From positions 1-12,962 of the forward strand of contig CAMXXM010000014.1 of the NCBI GenBank assembly GCA_947253195.1: a stretch of DNA of 12,962 nucleotides, given 5' to 3'. The position numbers and the translations under genes are program-made. The notes below the pieces were generated by a model that was given only the letters and a program-made list of their open reading frames with translations, ran no database searches and had not been told where the DNA came from. Source of the stretch: an uncultured Porphyromonas sp. (GTDB taxonomy: Bacteria > Bacteroidota > Bacteroidia > Bacteroidales > Porphyromonadaceae). The first letter of the stretch is position 1; every line of letters starts with the position of its first letter. Shown one piece after another: positions 1-6,843 of the stretch.

Positions 1-344
1 GACTAGATTTTGCTCAAACCTCTTTTTGTTATAATAGAGATTATGTTAAGTAGATAATACTGAGAGTATACTTGTTGAGTAAAAATTGAGATAAAAATCG
101 ATCATGGCACCCTATCTGCACTGAGCTACCAAAGTCACACACCAACAGCAAGTCTTAAGATATTACTCAGTTACGTAATGTGTCTGCTCCCTGTACCCAC
201 GCACTCACAACTTTCGCAAAGCATAAGAGCGCACCTCACCTTCAATATACTGCAACTAAGGTTGCTCGTGGTCGTTGTAGCGATATGGAGGGGTTTGCTT
301 AACTTTGTCCTACAGAGTATATAACGACAAGAAACTATTATGCT
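1..344. other. Non-coding leader region upstream of the kinase-like gene
   Basis: This stretch has no open reading frame that resembles a protein and no tRNA or rRNA fold I can recognise. It is more AT-rich than the genes to its right, most clearly in the first 110 bases. It contains two 8-base perfect palindromes, TCTTAAGA at 153-160 and TTACGTAA at 171-178, and a short inverted repeat, GCAAC-TAAG-GTTGC, at 252-265. None of these is long enough to call a regulator site or a terminator. The promoter candidate for the downstream gene is near the right end and is listed separately. The left part may be the 3' flank of a gene outside the window. Confidence 0.6.
275..307 (+). promoter_or_regulatory. 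Bacteroidota-type promoter candidate for the kinase-like/clp unit
   Basis: TAACTTTG at 300-307 matches the Bacteroidota -7 element TAnnTTTG exactly. A TTG at 275-277 could be the -33 element, with a 22-base gap, slightly longer than the usual 19-21. Transcription would start near 313, giving a leader of about 30 bases before the ATG at 345. The motif is short, so a chance match is possible, but its position directly upstream of the first gene of a two-gene unit supports it. Confidence 0.55.
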
Positions 345-1064
345 ATGAAGGAGTCTGATAATATCCACCAAGATGAGGAGCTTGCTCTACCGAGTAATAA
401 ATTTGCTATCTGCATCTCCAGATCCCAGTGCAGCGGTGGCGTCACCTTTGCCCACAGGCTGGGGGAAAAGCTTGGTGTGCCGGTCTACGAGGACAATATA
501 TTTGACTTAGCAGCTAAGGATCACAACATAAGGAGGGATCTCTTTGTACAGAATGAGGACAATACAGACTTCTCAGTCCCAATCTTCTATGGTGCTGAGT
601 ACGCCTCATCAGGGTCTATGATCACCTACTCCGACAACTTTCTATCCAATAAGAATATCCACTCCATGCAGGCTGAGACGATACTCAGGCTGGCAAGAGA
701 GAGCTCTGCCATATTCCTCGGCCACACGGCCGACTTTACTCTAAGAAATCACCCCAATCTCCTGACTATCTATATATCTGAGCCGATGGAGATCAGAGTC
801 AGGAACCTTCAGCGGGATTATGAAGGAGTGAGCGAGGAGGAGGCCATTGACCGACTCCTTAGGCTGGATAAGAACAGACGGCAATACTACAATTACTACA
901 CTGGTAAGCGCTGGGGACGCTGTGAGAGCTATGACATGGCTATCCAGCCCTCCTTCTTTGGCATGGATTATGCAACTACTTTAGTGATGGACGTACTTCG
1001 CTCCAAGGAGTTCCCACTCAAGGGTACTTCTATGGAGGACGCAAAGGTGGGTCCCAATCCATAA
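345..1064 (+). CDS. Cytidylate-kinase-like family protein
   Basis: A 239-residue cytoplasmic protein resembling the cytidylate-kinase-like family (Cytidylate_kin2, PF13189), P-loop relatives of CMP kinase. Visible family features are the N-terminal strand and loop with ISRSQCSGG at residues 24-32, then a helix ending in EKLGVPVYED (41-50). A strand with FLGHTADFTLRNHP lies at 124-137, followed by LLTIYISEP (139-147). A basic lid region with DKNRRQYYNYYTGKRWG is at 175-191. The loop has no lysine in the usual Walker A place; the family commonly has GSGG there rather than GxGKS, so phosphoryl transfer is not assured. The start is the only ATG between an in-frame stop at 300-302 and the conserved region. 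The ATG at 340 reads only ATG-CTA-TGA. It lies 17 bases before the Clp gene, so the two are probably co-transcribed. The substrate is unknown. Confidence 0.8.
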   Translation: MKESDNIHQDEELALPSNKFAICISRSQCSGGVTFAHRLGEKLGVPVYEDNIFDLAAKDHNIRRDLFVQNEDNTDFSVPIFYGAEYASSGSMITYSDNFLSNKNIHSMQAETILRLARESSAIFLGHTADFTLRNHPNLLTIYISEPMEIRVRNLQRDYEGVSEEEAIDRLLRLDKNRRQYYNYYTGKRWGRCESYDMAIQPSFFGMDYATTLVMDVLRSKEFPLKGTSMEDAKVGPNP

Positions 1065-1081
1065 CTAAGTAAGTTGTATAG

Positions 1082-3232
1082 ATGTTAGATAAGCATATAA
1101 GTGATCACAAGGAGATACATGGCGAGCTGACAGAGACTCTGATAGCCGATCAGAGTGACTTTGACACGCTCTTTGACCAGCCCTCCTCTCTCAATGGAGA
1201 CGATTCCCCCGACGGGTCTGAGTCGACCGGAGATAAGGGTAAGGAGGGTAAGACAGAGACCCCGACACTGGACTCCTTCGGCACCTGGCTCAGTGACCAA
1301 GTGAAGAAGGGCAAGCTCGATCCTGTCTATGGGCGCGAGAAGGAGCTGCAGCGCATCACCCAAATCCTCGCCAGAAAGAAGAAGAATAACCCCCTACTCC
1401 TCGGTGAACCGGGTGTAGGCAAGACAGCTATCGTAGAGGCATTGGCGCAGAGGATCGTAGCGGGTGAGGTCCCGCCCTACCTCCTCAATAAGCGGATCAT
1501 ATCATTAGATATGGCCTCCGTAGTTGCGGGATCGATGTATCGGGGGCAATTTGAGGAGCGGATGAAGAAGATCATCCACGAGCTTAAGTCCAATCCTGAC
1601 ATTATCCTCTACATAGACGAAATACATGCCCTTATGGGTAGTGGAAACTCGCAGGGAGGTATTGACGCTGCCAGTATGCTCAAGCCTGCGCTTGCTCGTG
1701 GCGAGGTCCGCTGCATCGGTGCCACGACACTCGAGGAGTACCGCAAGAGCATAGAGAAAGATGGGGCAATGGATCGGCGATTCCAGAAAGTCATGGTGAA
1801 TGCTCCCGATGAGGAGGAGACGCTACTGATCCTCAAGAAACTCCAGCCGATCTATGAGCAGCATCACCACGTGACTTATACCGATAAGGCACTTGAGTCG
1901 GCAGTTCACCTGACGGAGCGCTACGTGACGGATCGTCAGTTCCCGGACAAGGCAATCGATGCCATGGACGAGGCGGGAGCCTACTCCTTCATCAAGAATC
2001 AGAAGCCGGTAGACCTGACACCCTATCAAGATAAGATCGATGAGATACGTAAGCTTAAGCTTCAGTATGTCAATCAGGGACGCTACGACCTTGCCTCACA
2101 AGCGCGAGATAAGGAGAAGCAGTACCACGAGGATCTCAAGGCGGTTAAGCGAAGCTTAGAGCGTGGTGACCTCATTGGGGACCCTACCCTCGTCGATACC
2201 CAAGAGGTGGAGTATGTGGTCTCCCTCGGCAGTGGTGTGCCGGTGCAGTCCTTCTCCGCTAATGACCTCAGCTCTCTGGGCAAGCTGGAGGGTAAGCTAA
2301 AGTCGAAGGTAATCGGACAAGACCACGTCGTACGGGACATTGCAACGGCCATCCAGCGTAATAAAGTGGGGCTACGCGACCCTGGCAAGCCGATCGGCTC
2401 ATTCCTTTTCCTCGGGTCATCCGGTGTGGGTAAGACTTACCTCTCCAAGATGCTCGCCAAGGAGCTCTTTGGCACCGAGGATGCTATGATCCGAGTAGAT
2501 ATGAGCGAGTTTATGGAGAAGTACTCCGTATCACGCCTAATAGGTGCCCCACCCGGATACGTCGGCTACGACCAGGGCGGTGAACTGACGGTGAAGGTGA
2601 AGCGTCGCCCATACTCGGTCATCCTCTTCGATGAGATCGAGAAGGCTCACCCCGATGTGCAAAACCTTTTACTACAGATCCTTGATGATGGTGTACTCAC
2701 AGATAGCACCGGGGATAAGGTCAATTTCAAGAATACCATCATCATCATGACCTCGAATGTCGGTACCCGACAGTTGAGCGAATTTGGGACCGGTATAGGC
2801 TTTAAGGACTTATCTGCCGACAGTAATGAGGCGGCGGATCAGGTGATCCGCAAGGCGCTAAATAAGCACTTTGCCCCCGAATTCCTCAATCGTATCGACA
2901 AGATCGTAACCTTCAATCAGCTTAATAAGAAGGATATCCGCTGCATCACCGACCTTGAGCTGAGCAAGCTGGACAAGCGACTACAGGACATCAATATCTT
3001 GGTGGAGTACTCCGATGCGGCTCGTAACTTCGTGGCTGAGAAGGGCTTTGATCCCAAGCTGGGTGCTAGACCCCTCAAGCGCGCGATTGCGCAGTATATC
3101 GAGGAGATGATTACCGATGCCATCATCAGTGGTGAGGTCATACCCGGAGAGCACTACCTACTCGACACGACAGGTAGAGGGAAGGATGTGAAGCTGAGGA
3201 TCAGAGTCCCTGAGCCGACTCTTGTCCCCTGA
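1082..3232 (+). CDS. clpA: ClpA/ClpC-type AAA+ unfoldase lacking the N-domain
   Basis: A 716-residue two-ring AAA+ ATPase expected to unfold proteins and thread them into the ClpP peptidase in the cytoplasm. The first ATPase domain has Walker A GEPGVGKT (108-115), Walker B ILYIDE (175-180), sensor GATT (213-216) and arginine finger DRRF (231-234). The middle holds a UVR-like helical stretch (about 318-352), as in ClpC. The second domain has Walker A GSSGVGKT (445-452), Walker [12 protein letters not shown] (513-523), sensor TSNVG (557-561), arginine finger in FLNRID (601-606) and sensor 2 GARPLKR (661-667). IGF at 572-574 is the probable ClpP-docking loop. The usual N-terminal double repeat of about 145 residues is absent, replaced by some 60 acidic, low-complexity residues. 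An in-frame TAG directly precedes the ATG, so no upstream extension exists. The UVR-like segment leans towards ClpC and the lost N-domain leaves the ClpA/ClpC naming open. Confidence 0.9.
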   Translation: MLDKHISDHKEIHGELTETLIADQSDFDTLFDQPSSLNGDDSPDGSESTGDKGKEGKTETPTLDSFGTWLSDQVKKGKLDPVYGREKELQRITQILARKKKNNPLLLGEPGVGKTAIVEALAQRIVAGEVPPYLLNKRIISLDMASVVAGSMYRGQFEERMKKIIHELKSNPDIILYIDEIHALMGSGNSQGGIDAASMLKPALARGEVRCIGATTLEEYRKSIEKDGAMDRRFQKVMVNAPDEEETLLILKKLQPIYEQHHHVTYTDKALESAVHLTERYVTDRQFPDKAIDAMDEAGAYSFIKNQKPVDLTPYQDKIDEIRKLKLQYVNQGRYDLASQARDKEKQYHEDLKAVKRSLERGDLIGDPTLVDTQEVEYVVSLGSGVPVQSFSANDLSSLGKLEGKLKSKVIGQDHVVRDIATAIQRNKVGLRDPGKPIGSFLFLGSSGVGKTYLSKMLAKELFGTEDAMIRVDMSEFMEKYSVSRLIGAPPGYVGYDQGGELTVKVKRRPYSVILFDEIEKAHPDVQNLLLQILDDGVLTDSTGDKVNFKNTIIIMTSNVGTRQLSEFGTGIGFKDLSADSNEAADQVIRKALNKHFAPEFLNRIDKIVTFNQLNKKDIRCITDLELSKLDKRLQDINILVEYSDAARNFVAEKGFDPKLGARPLKRAIAQYIEEMITDAIISGEVIPGEHYLLDTTGRGKDVKLRIRVPEPTLVP

Positions 3233-3250
3233 TAGCCACTTGTGCTATGC

Positions 3251-3292
3251 CGAAGGACATCATAGAGCAATCTATGGTGTCCTTTGCTTTTT
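3251..3292 (+). terminator. Intrinsic (rho-independent) terminator after clp gene
   Basis: The arms at 3251-3265 and 3272-3286 form a 15-pair stem (including two G-T pairs) around the six-base loop AGCAAT, followed within two bases by five T residues at 3288-3292. It starts 18 bases after the Clp stop codon and separates that unit from tsaD, which has its own promoter candidate. This is the clearest terminator in the window. Confidence 0.88.
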
Positions 3293-3353
3293 CTGATACT
3301 GAGAATCATAGGCTAGATCACTATCGGTGATGCTAAGGTCCTACACAATTGAG

Positions 3354-3361
3354 TATCTTTG
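3354..3361 (+). promoter_or_regulatory. Bacteroidota -7 promoter element for tsaD operon
   Basis: TATCTTTG matches TAnnTTTG exactly and lies 22 bases before the tsaD ATG, giving a very short predicted leader of about 15-18 bases. I see no TTG at the expected -33 distance, so only the -7 half is supported. Its position just after a terminator and just before a gene strengthens the call. Confidence 0.55.
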
Positions 3362-3383
3362 TAGGTGAGTAATCAAGTATCGT

Positions 3384-4424
3384 ATGACACAGTTTTCTAT
3401 AGATCCCGATAAGGTCATCATTGGCATCGAGTCCTCCTGCGATGACACCTCAGCAGCTGTGCTGAGGGGACAGACCTTGTTGTCCAACGTTATTGCCAGC
3501 CAGAAAGTCCACGAGCAATATGGTGGTGTCGTCCCCGAGCTGGCAAGTCGGGCTCACCTGCAGAATGTAGTCCCCGTCGTGAGCGAAGCTATCCGTCAGG
3601 CAGGGATATCTCGGGAGGACTTGGATGTGATTGCATACACGAGAGGTCCGGGACTACTTGGGTCTCTCTTGGTCGGGGTCAACTTCGCCAAGGGGATGAG
3701 TCAGGCTCTGGGGATCCCGATGGTCGATGTCAATCACCTGCAGGGGCATGTGATGGCACACTTCGTGCAGCAACCCGGGGAGGACCGACCGGTCCCGCAC
3801 TTCCCATTTCTCTGCCTCTTGGTGTCGGGAGGAAACTCTCAGATCATCTTGGTGCACAGTCCGCTTGAGATGGAGATCATCGGCAAGACAATAGATGATG
3901 CTGCCGGGGAGGCCTTTGACAAGTGTGCCAAGGTGATGGGGCTGGGCTACCCCGGTGGACCTGTTGTAGACAGACTGGCGAAGGAGGGGAACCCATATGC
4001 CTTCCACTTCGCCAAGCCTAGGATCAGTGGCTACGACTATAGCTTTAGTGGCTTGAAGACCTCTTTTCTCTATACACTGAGGGACAATCTCGAGAGAGAG
4101 CCGGACTTTATTGATAAGAACAAGGAGGATCTCTGTGCCTCGCTGCAGGAGACCGTTGTCGAGCTCCTTATGGAGAAGCTGGAGCGGGCTGCCAAGGATC
4201 TCAATATCGATCAGGTAGGCGTGGCAGGCGGTGTCTCTGCCAATAGTCGCTTGAGACGAGCGTTCGTAGACTATGGTGAGCGGAGCGGGAAGGCTGTCTT
4301 CATCCCCCCCTTCAGCTACACAACGGACAATGCCGCTATGATTGCTATGGCTGGAGCCTGTCTCTATGCTGCCGGCCATCGTAGCGAGATGAGTGACGCC
4401 CCCTACTCGAGGATAACGATCTAA
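3384..4424 (+). CDS. tsaD: tRNA N6-threonylcarbamoyladenosine synthase subunit TsaD
   Basis: TsaD (Gcp/Kae1/YgjD family, ASKHA fold) transfers the threonylcarbamoyl group from TC-AMP to A37 of tRNAs that read ANN codons. It acts in the cytoplasm with TsaB and TsaE, which are not in this window. The 346-residue length is normal for the family. Visible motifs are IGIESSCDDTSAAV (13-26), the metal-binding histidines H118 and H122 in NHLQGH (117-122), and LVSGGNSQ (146-153). GKTIDDAAGEAFDK (167-180), GGVSANSRLR (282-291) and the metal-ligand aspartate D315 in TDNAAMIA (314-321) follow. LVSGGNSQ replaces the common LVSGGHTQ, which I believe is usual in Bacteroidota. It is the first gene of a plus-strand unit, and the CinA-like gene starts 14 bases after its stop. 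The protein appears complete and functional. Confidence 0.97.
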   Translation: MTQFSIDPDKVIIGIESSCDDTSAAVLRGQTLLSNVIASQKVHEQYGGVVPELASRAHLQNVVPVVSEAIRQAGISREDLDVIAYTRGPGLLGSLLVGVNFAKGMSQALGIPMVDVNHLQGHVMAHFVQQPGEDRPVPHFPFLCLLVSGGNSQIILVHSPLEMEIIGKTIDDAAGEAFDKCAKVMGLGYPGGPVVDRLAKEGNPYAFHFAKPRISGYDYSFSGLKTSFLYTLRDNLEREPDFIDKNKEDLCASLQETVVELLMEKLERAAKDLNIDQVGVAGGVSANSRLRRAFVDYGERSGKAVFIPPFSYTTDNAAMIAMAGACLYAAGHRSEMSDAPYSRITI

Positions 4425-4438
4425 TCAGACTTGGGCAT

Positions 4439-4969
4439 ATGGAGTACGACAAATCATTACACAAGTATCTGTCAGACTTAGGACACCTATCGGAGGAGGT
4501 CTCCGACCTTCTCCTGTCCATCAGGGCTCATCTCTCCGTCGCTGAGAGCTGTACCGGAGGTCTGATCGCTGCTACCCTGACAAGTATCAGCGGGGCCTCT
4601 GACTGGTTTGATACCGGGGTGACGACCTATACACGACATAGCAAGCAGCAGGTACTCGGACTCTTAGATCGGGAGATCCGGGATGGGCTAGTCTCGGAGG
4701 CGACAGCGATGGCGATGTGCGAGCACGTTGCAAAGCTCTCCGGAGTTGCATTTTCGCTATCCACGACCGGTGTCGCCGGCCCGGCGGAGAGTGAGGGGTA
4801 CAAGGCATGTGCTGCATGGATTGCCGTCCACTCACCTATGGGAACGGTCTCTCGCTGGCTTGAGCATGAGGATGAGGGACGTAATACCAACCGCGCTTAC
4901 ATCGCGCGGCAAGCGCTCTCCCTGCTGCTCGAGGAATTACAGAAGTACGTCAATATCCAGAAAGGATGA
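4439..4969 (+). CDS. CinA C-terminal domain protein (PncC-type NMN amidase family)
   Basis: A 176-residue stand-alone version of the CinA C-terminal domain (PF02464). Characterised members (PncC) hydrolyse nicotinamide mononucleotide to nicotinic acid mononucleotide and ammonia, recycling a by-product of NAD-dependent DNA ligase. Present are SVAESCTGG (33-41), with the conserved serine S37, then GASDWFDTGVTTYTRHSK (52-69) with Y64 and K69, TGVAGP (110-115), and an arginine-containing helix NRAYIAR (151-157). The segment after TGVAGP, usually GPGGG...KPVG, reads AESEGYKACAAW here, so its glycines and proline are lost; activity on NMN is therefore uncertain. The N-terminal molybdopterin-binding half of full CinA is absent, as in many bacteria. 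It lies 14 bases after tsaD, and its TGA overlaps the recQ start in ATGA, suggesting coupled translation. Confidence 0.87.
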   Translation: MEYDKSLHKYLSDLGHLSEEVSDLLLSIRAHLSVAESCTGGLIAATLTSISGASDWFDTGVTTYTRHSKQQVLGLLDREIRDGLVSEATAMAMCEHVAKLSGVAFSLSTTGVAGPAESEGYKACAAWIAVHSPMGTVSRWLEHEDEGRNTNRAYIARQALSLLLEELQKYVNIQKG

Positions 4970-6501
4970 CGCTTCAGGAGGCGCTGAAGAGGGCGTTTGG
5001 GTACGATAGCTGCAGACCCTATCAGGAAGAAGCCTGCCGAAACCTCCTCCAGGGTCGTGATCAGTTGGTCATTTTGCCCACCGGAGGCGGAAAGTCCATC
5101 TGCTACCAGCTTCCCGCCCTTCTGCGTGACGGGTGCGCCATTGTAGTCTCGCCGCTCATTGCCCTGATGAGAGATCAAATCGATGCGCTCAATCGTCATC
5201 ACATCCCCTCTGCCACCATCAATAGCTCTATGCCTGATGCTGCCCGGCGTCAGGTACTTTTGCTATTACTTAAGGGGAAGCTGAAGCTGCTCTACATCAG
5301 CCCCGAGACCTTGATGTCACAGACCGGGGAGTACATCCTGCGGAGTGCTAAGGTCTCTTTCTTTGCCATTGACGAGGCACACTGCATCAGTCAGTGGGGA
5401 CACGACTTCAGGCCTGAGTACTCACAGCTTGGTTTTCTTAAGCAGAGGTATCCCGACCACCCGATCATCGCACTCACTGCGACAGCAGATCCTGCAACCC
5501 GTAAGGACATAGTGAATAAGCTGCAGCTGGCTGATCCCCTAGAGATTGTCGGGGACTTTGATCGACCCAACATTCACATAACCGTACGCCGAGGGGTAAG
5601 GAAGAGGGAAAAGCTGAGGGAGATAGCAGACTTTATCGATGAGCGTGGCTCCCTCTCCGGTGGGATCATCTACTGCACCAAGCGGAAGGACACCGAGATG
5701 CTATCCGACTACCTCAATAGTCAGAATATCCGTGCTCTCCCTTACCACGCATCGATGTCTCCCGAGTCTCGACTCATCGTACACCGAGCGTTCCTCTCCG
5801 GTCAGGTACAGGTCGTGTGCGCTACAGTTGCCTTCGGTATGGGGATCGATAAGCCTGATGTCAGATGGGTGATCCACTACAGTATGCCCATGAATATAGA
5901 GCAGTACTATCAGGAGATCGGGCGTGTAGGAAGGGATGGTCAGCCGGCAGAGGCAGTGATGTACTACTCCTATGGAGACCTTAAGATCCTCGAGTTGCTT
6001 ATGAAAGACTCCAATGAGGATCTCAATAGAGCCAAGATGGAGTATATGAAGCGCTTCTGCGAGGCTACTGTCTGCAGACGTAATATCCTGCTCGGATACT
6101 TCGGGCAGGAGACAGCTGAGGTCTGCAACAATTGCGATATCTGTCTCTTACCACCGGAAGCAACCTTTGATGGTACGATATATGCCCAAAAGGTTATGAG
6201 TACCATCGTTAGGGCACAGGAGACAGTTACCATAGAGGATGTAGCAAATATCCTGATAGGATCGCAGCGGAGAGAGCTATGGGATAGAGGTCTCAGTAGG
6301 CTGACCACCTTTGGGATCGGAAAGGACGAGACTTGGCTGGCATGGCGAGAGTATGTCTACCAAATGGCTCAGAATGGTCTCATCGCCATTGACTATAGCA
6401 AGGGTTGTCGCCTTACGATGACCAAGCTCGGCTGGGAAGTGCTACGGGGAGAGAGAACGCTGACCCTAACGAAATTCACTCCTTATCGTAAGAAAGCGTG
6501 A
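4966..6501 (+). CDS. recQ: RecQ-family ATP-dependent DNA helicase, no HRDC domain
   Basis: A 511-residue superfamily 2 3'-5' DNA helicase acting in recombination and replication-fork repair. In order: Walker A LPTGGGKS (37-44), SPLIALMRDQ (62-71), DEAH box (136-139) with the aromatic-rich loop CISQWGHDFRP (140-150), TATAD (171-175), the second RecA-like domain with VAFGMGIDKPDVRW (288-301), and motif VI QEIGRVGRDGQP (316-327). A zinc-binding site follows, with C370, C387, C390 and C393, then a winged-helix RQC region (about 405-493). The protein ends soon after, so the HRDC domain of E. coli RecQ (about 610 aa) is missing. The start is chosen because ATGA links it to the preceding stop and the N-terminus aligns with RecQ starts. 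Genomes in this phylum often carry several RecQ paralogues, so this may not be the main one. Confidence 0.94.
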   Translation: MTLQEALKRAFGYDSCRPYQEEACRNLLQGRDQLVILPTGGGKSICYQLPALLRDGCAIVVSPLIALMRDQIDALNRHHIPSATINSSMPDAARRQVLLLLLKGKLKLLYISPETLMSQTGEYILRSAKVSFFAIDEAHCISQWGHDFRPEYSQLGFLKQRYPDHPIIALTATADPATRKDIVNKLQLADPLEIVGDFDRPNIHITVRRGVRKREKLREIADFIDERGSLSGGIIYCTKRKDTEMLSDYLNSQNIRALPYHASMSPESRLIVHRAFLSGQVQVVCATVAFGMGIDKPDVRWVIHYSMPMNIEQYYQEIGRVGRDGQPAEAVMYYSYGDLKILELLMKDSNEDLNRAKMEYMKRFCEATVCRRNILLGYFGQETAEVCNNCDICLLPPEATFDGTIYAQKVMSTIVRAQETVTIEDVANILIGSQRRELWDRGLSRLTTFGIGKDETWLAWREYVYQMAQNGLIAIDYSKGCRLTMTKLGWEVLRGERTLTLTKFTPYRKKA

Positions 6502-6602
6502 CACGACTTGCCCTCTGTTACAATGGCAGTATGGCTGTCAGTGGTCAAGCAGTCATTTCCACAGTTATTGATAGGGACCCTTATATTAGTGTGCCTAAGT
6601 CC
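6502..6602. other. Convergent intergenic gap between recQ and xseB
   Basis: The two operons meet here. I find only a weak hairpin, TGGCAG-TATGG-CTGTCA, within about 6523-6541, and no T-run on either strand. There is thus no convincing intrinsic terminator, and transcripts may overlap or end through Rho. No gene or promoter is visible. Confidence 0.5.
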
Positions 6603-6839
6603 TTACTCCTTATCGGAAGTAGGATCCAAGTCGTCCAATATACGATCGACCTCTTTACCTACCTGGGCAATTTTTGTCCGGCAATGAGTGATCAGCGCCA
6701 CTGCGTAGCGACTTTGGCTAAGTACCTCGTCAATCGGCAGGTTGCCCTCCTCCAGATGTGAGAGCACACGCTCTGTCTCGGCAATAGCCTCATCGTAGGT
6801 CAGTGCGTCTACTTTTTCCTTGATCTCTTCTTTAGTCAT
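6603..6839 (-). CDS. xseB: Exodeoxyribonuclease VII small subunit
   Basis: A 78-residue helical protein that binds the C-terminal arm of XseA; several copies join one large subunit to form exonuclease VII, which degrades single-stranded DNA from both ends. The family pattern is clear: TYDEAIAETERVLSHLEEG (14-32), then NLPIDEVLSQSRYAVALITHC (33-53) and a final helix ending in acidic residues. The reading frame stays open 19 codons further upstream to an ATG at 6896, but that would lie inside xseA. The ATG at 6839 gives the normal length and lies four bases after the xseA stop, so I chose it. It is the last gene of the leftward leuS operon. Confidence 0.92.
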   Translation of the reverse strand: MTKEEIKEKVDALTYDEAIAETERVLSHLEEGNLPIDEVLSQSRYAVALITHCRTKIAQVGKEVDRILDDLDPTSDKE

Positions 6840-6843
6840 AGGT

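Noticed and set aside
252-265. Inverted repeat GCAAC-TAAG-GTTGC
   Set aside because: Only five pairs, without a T-run, so neither a terminator nor a supported operator.
171-371. 66-codon minus-strand frame over the leader of the kinase-like gene
   Set aside because: No start context or family resemblance, and it overlaps both the promoter and the first codons of a better-supported gene.
3654-4379. 241-codon open frame on the minus strand opposite tsaD
   Set aside because: It lies wholly inside tsaD, which has all its family motifs, and its translation resembles no family. It is a by-product of codon bias in the sense gene.
6498-6761. Small plus-strand frame starting with GTG at the end of recQ
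   Set aside because: It is mostly antisense to xseB, a clear gene, and has no family resemblance.
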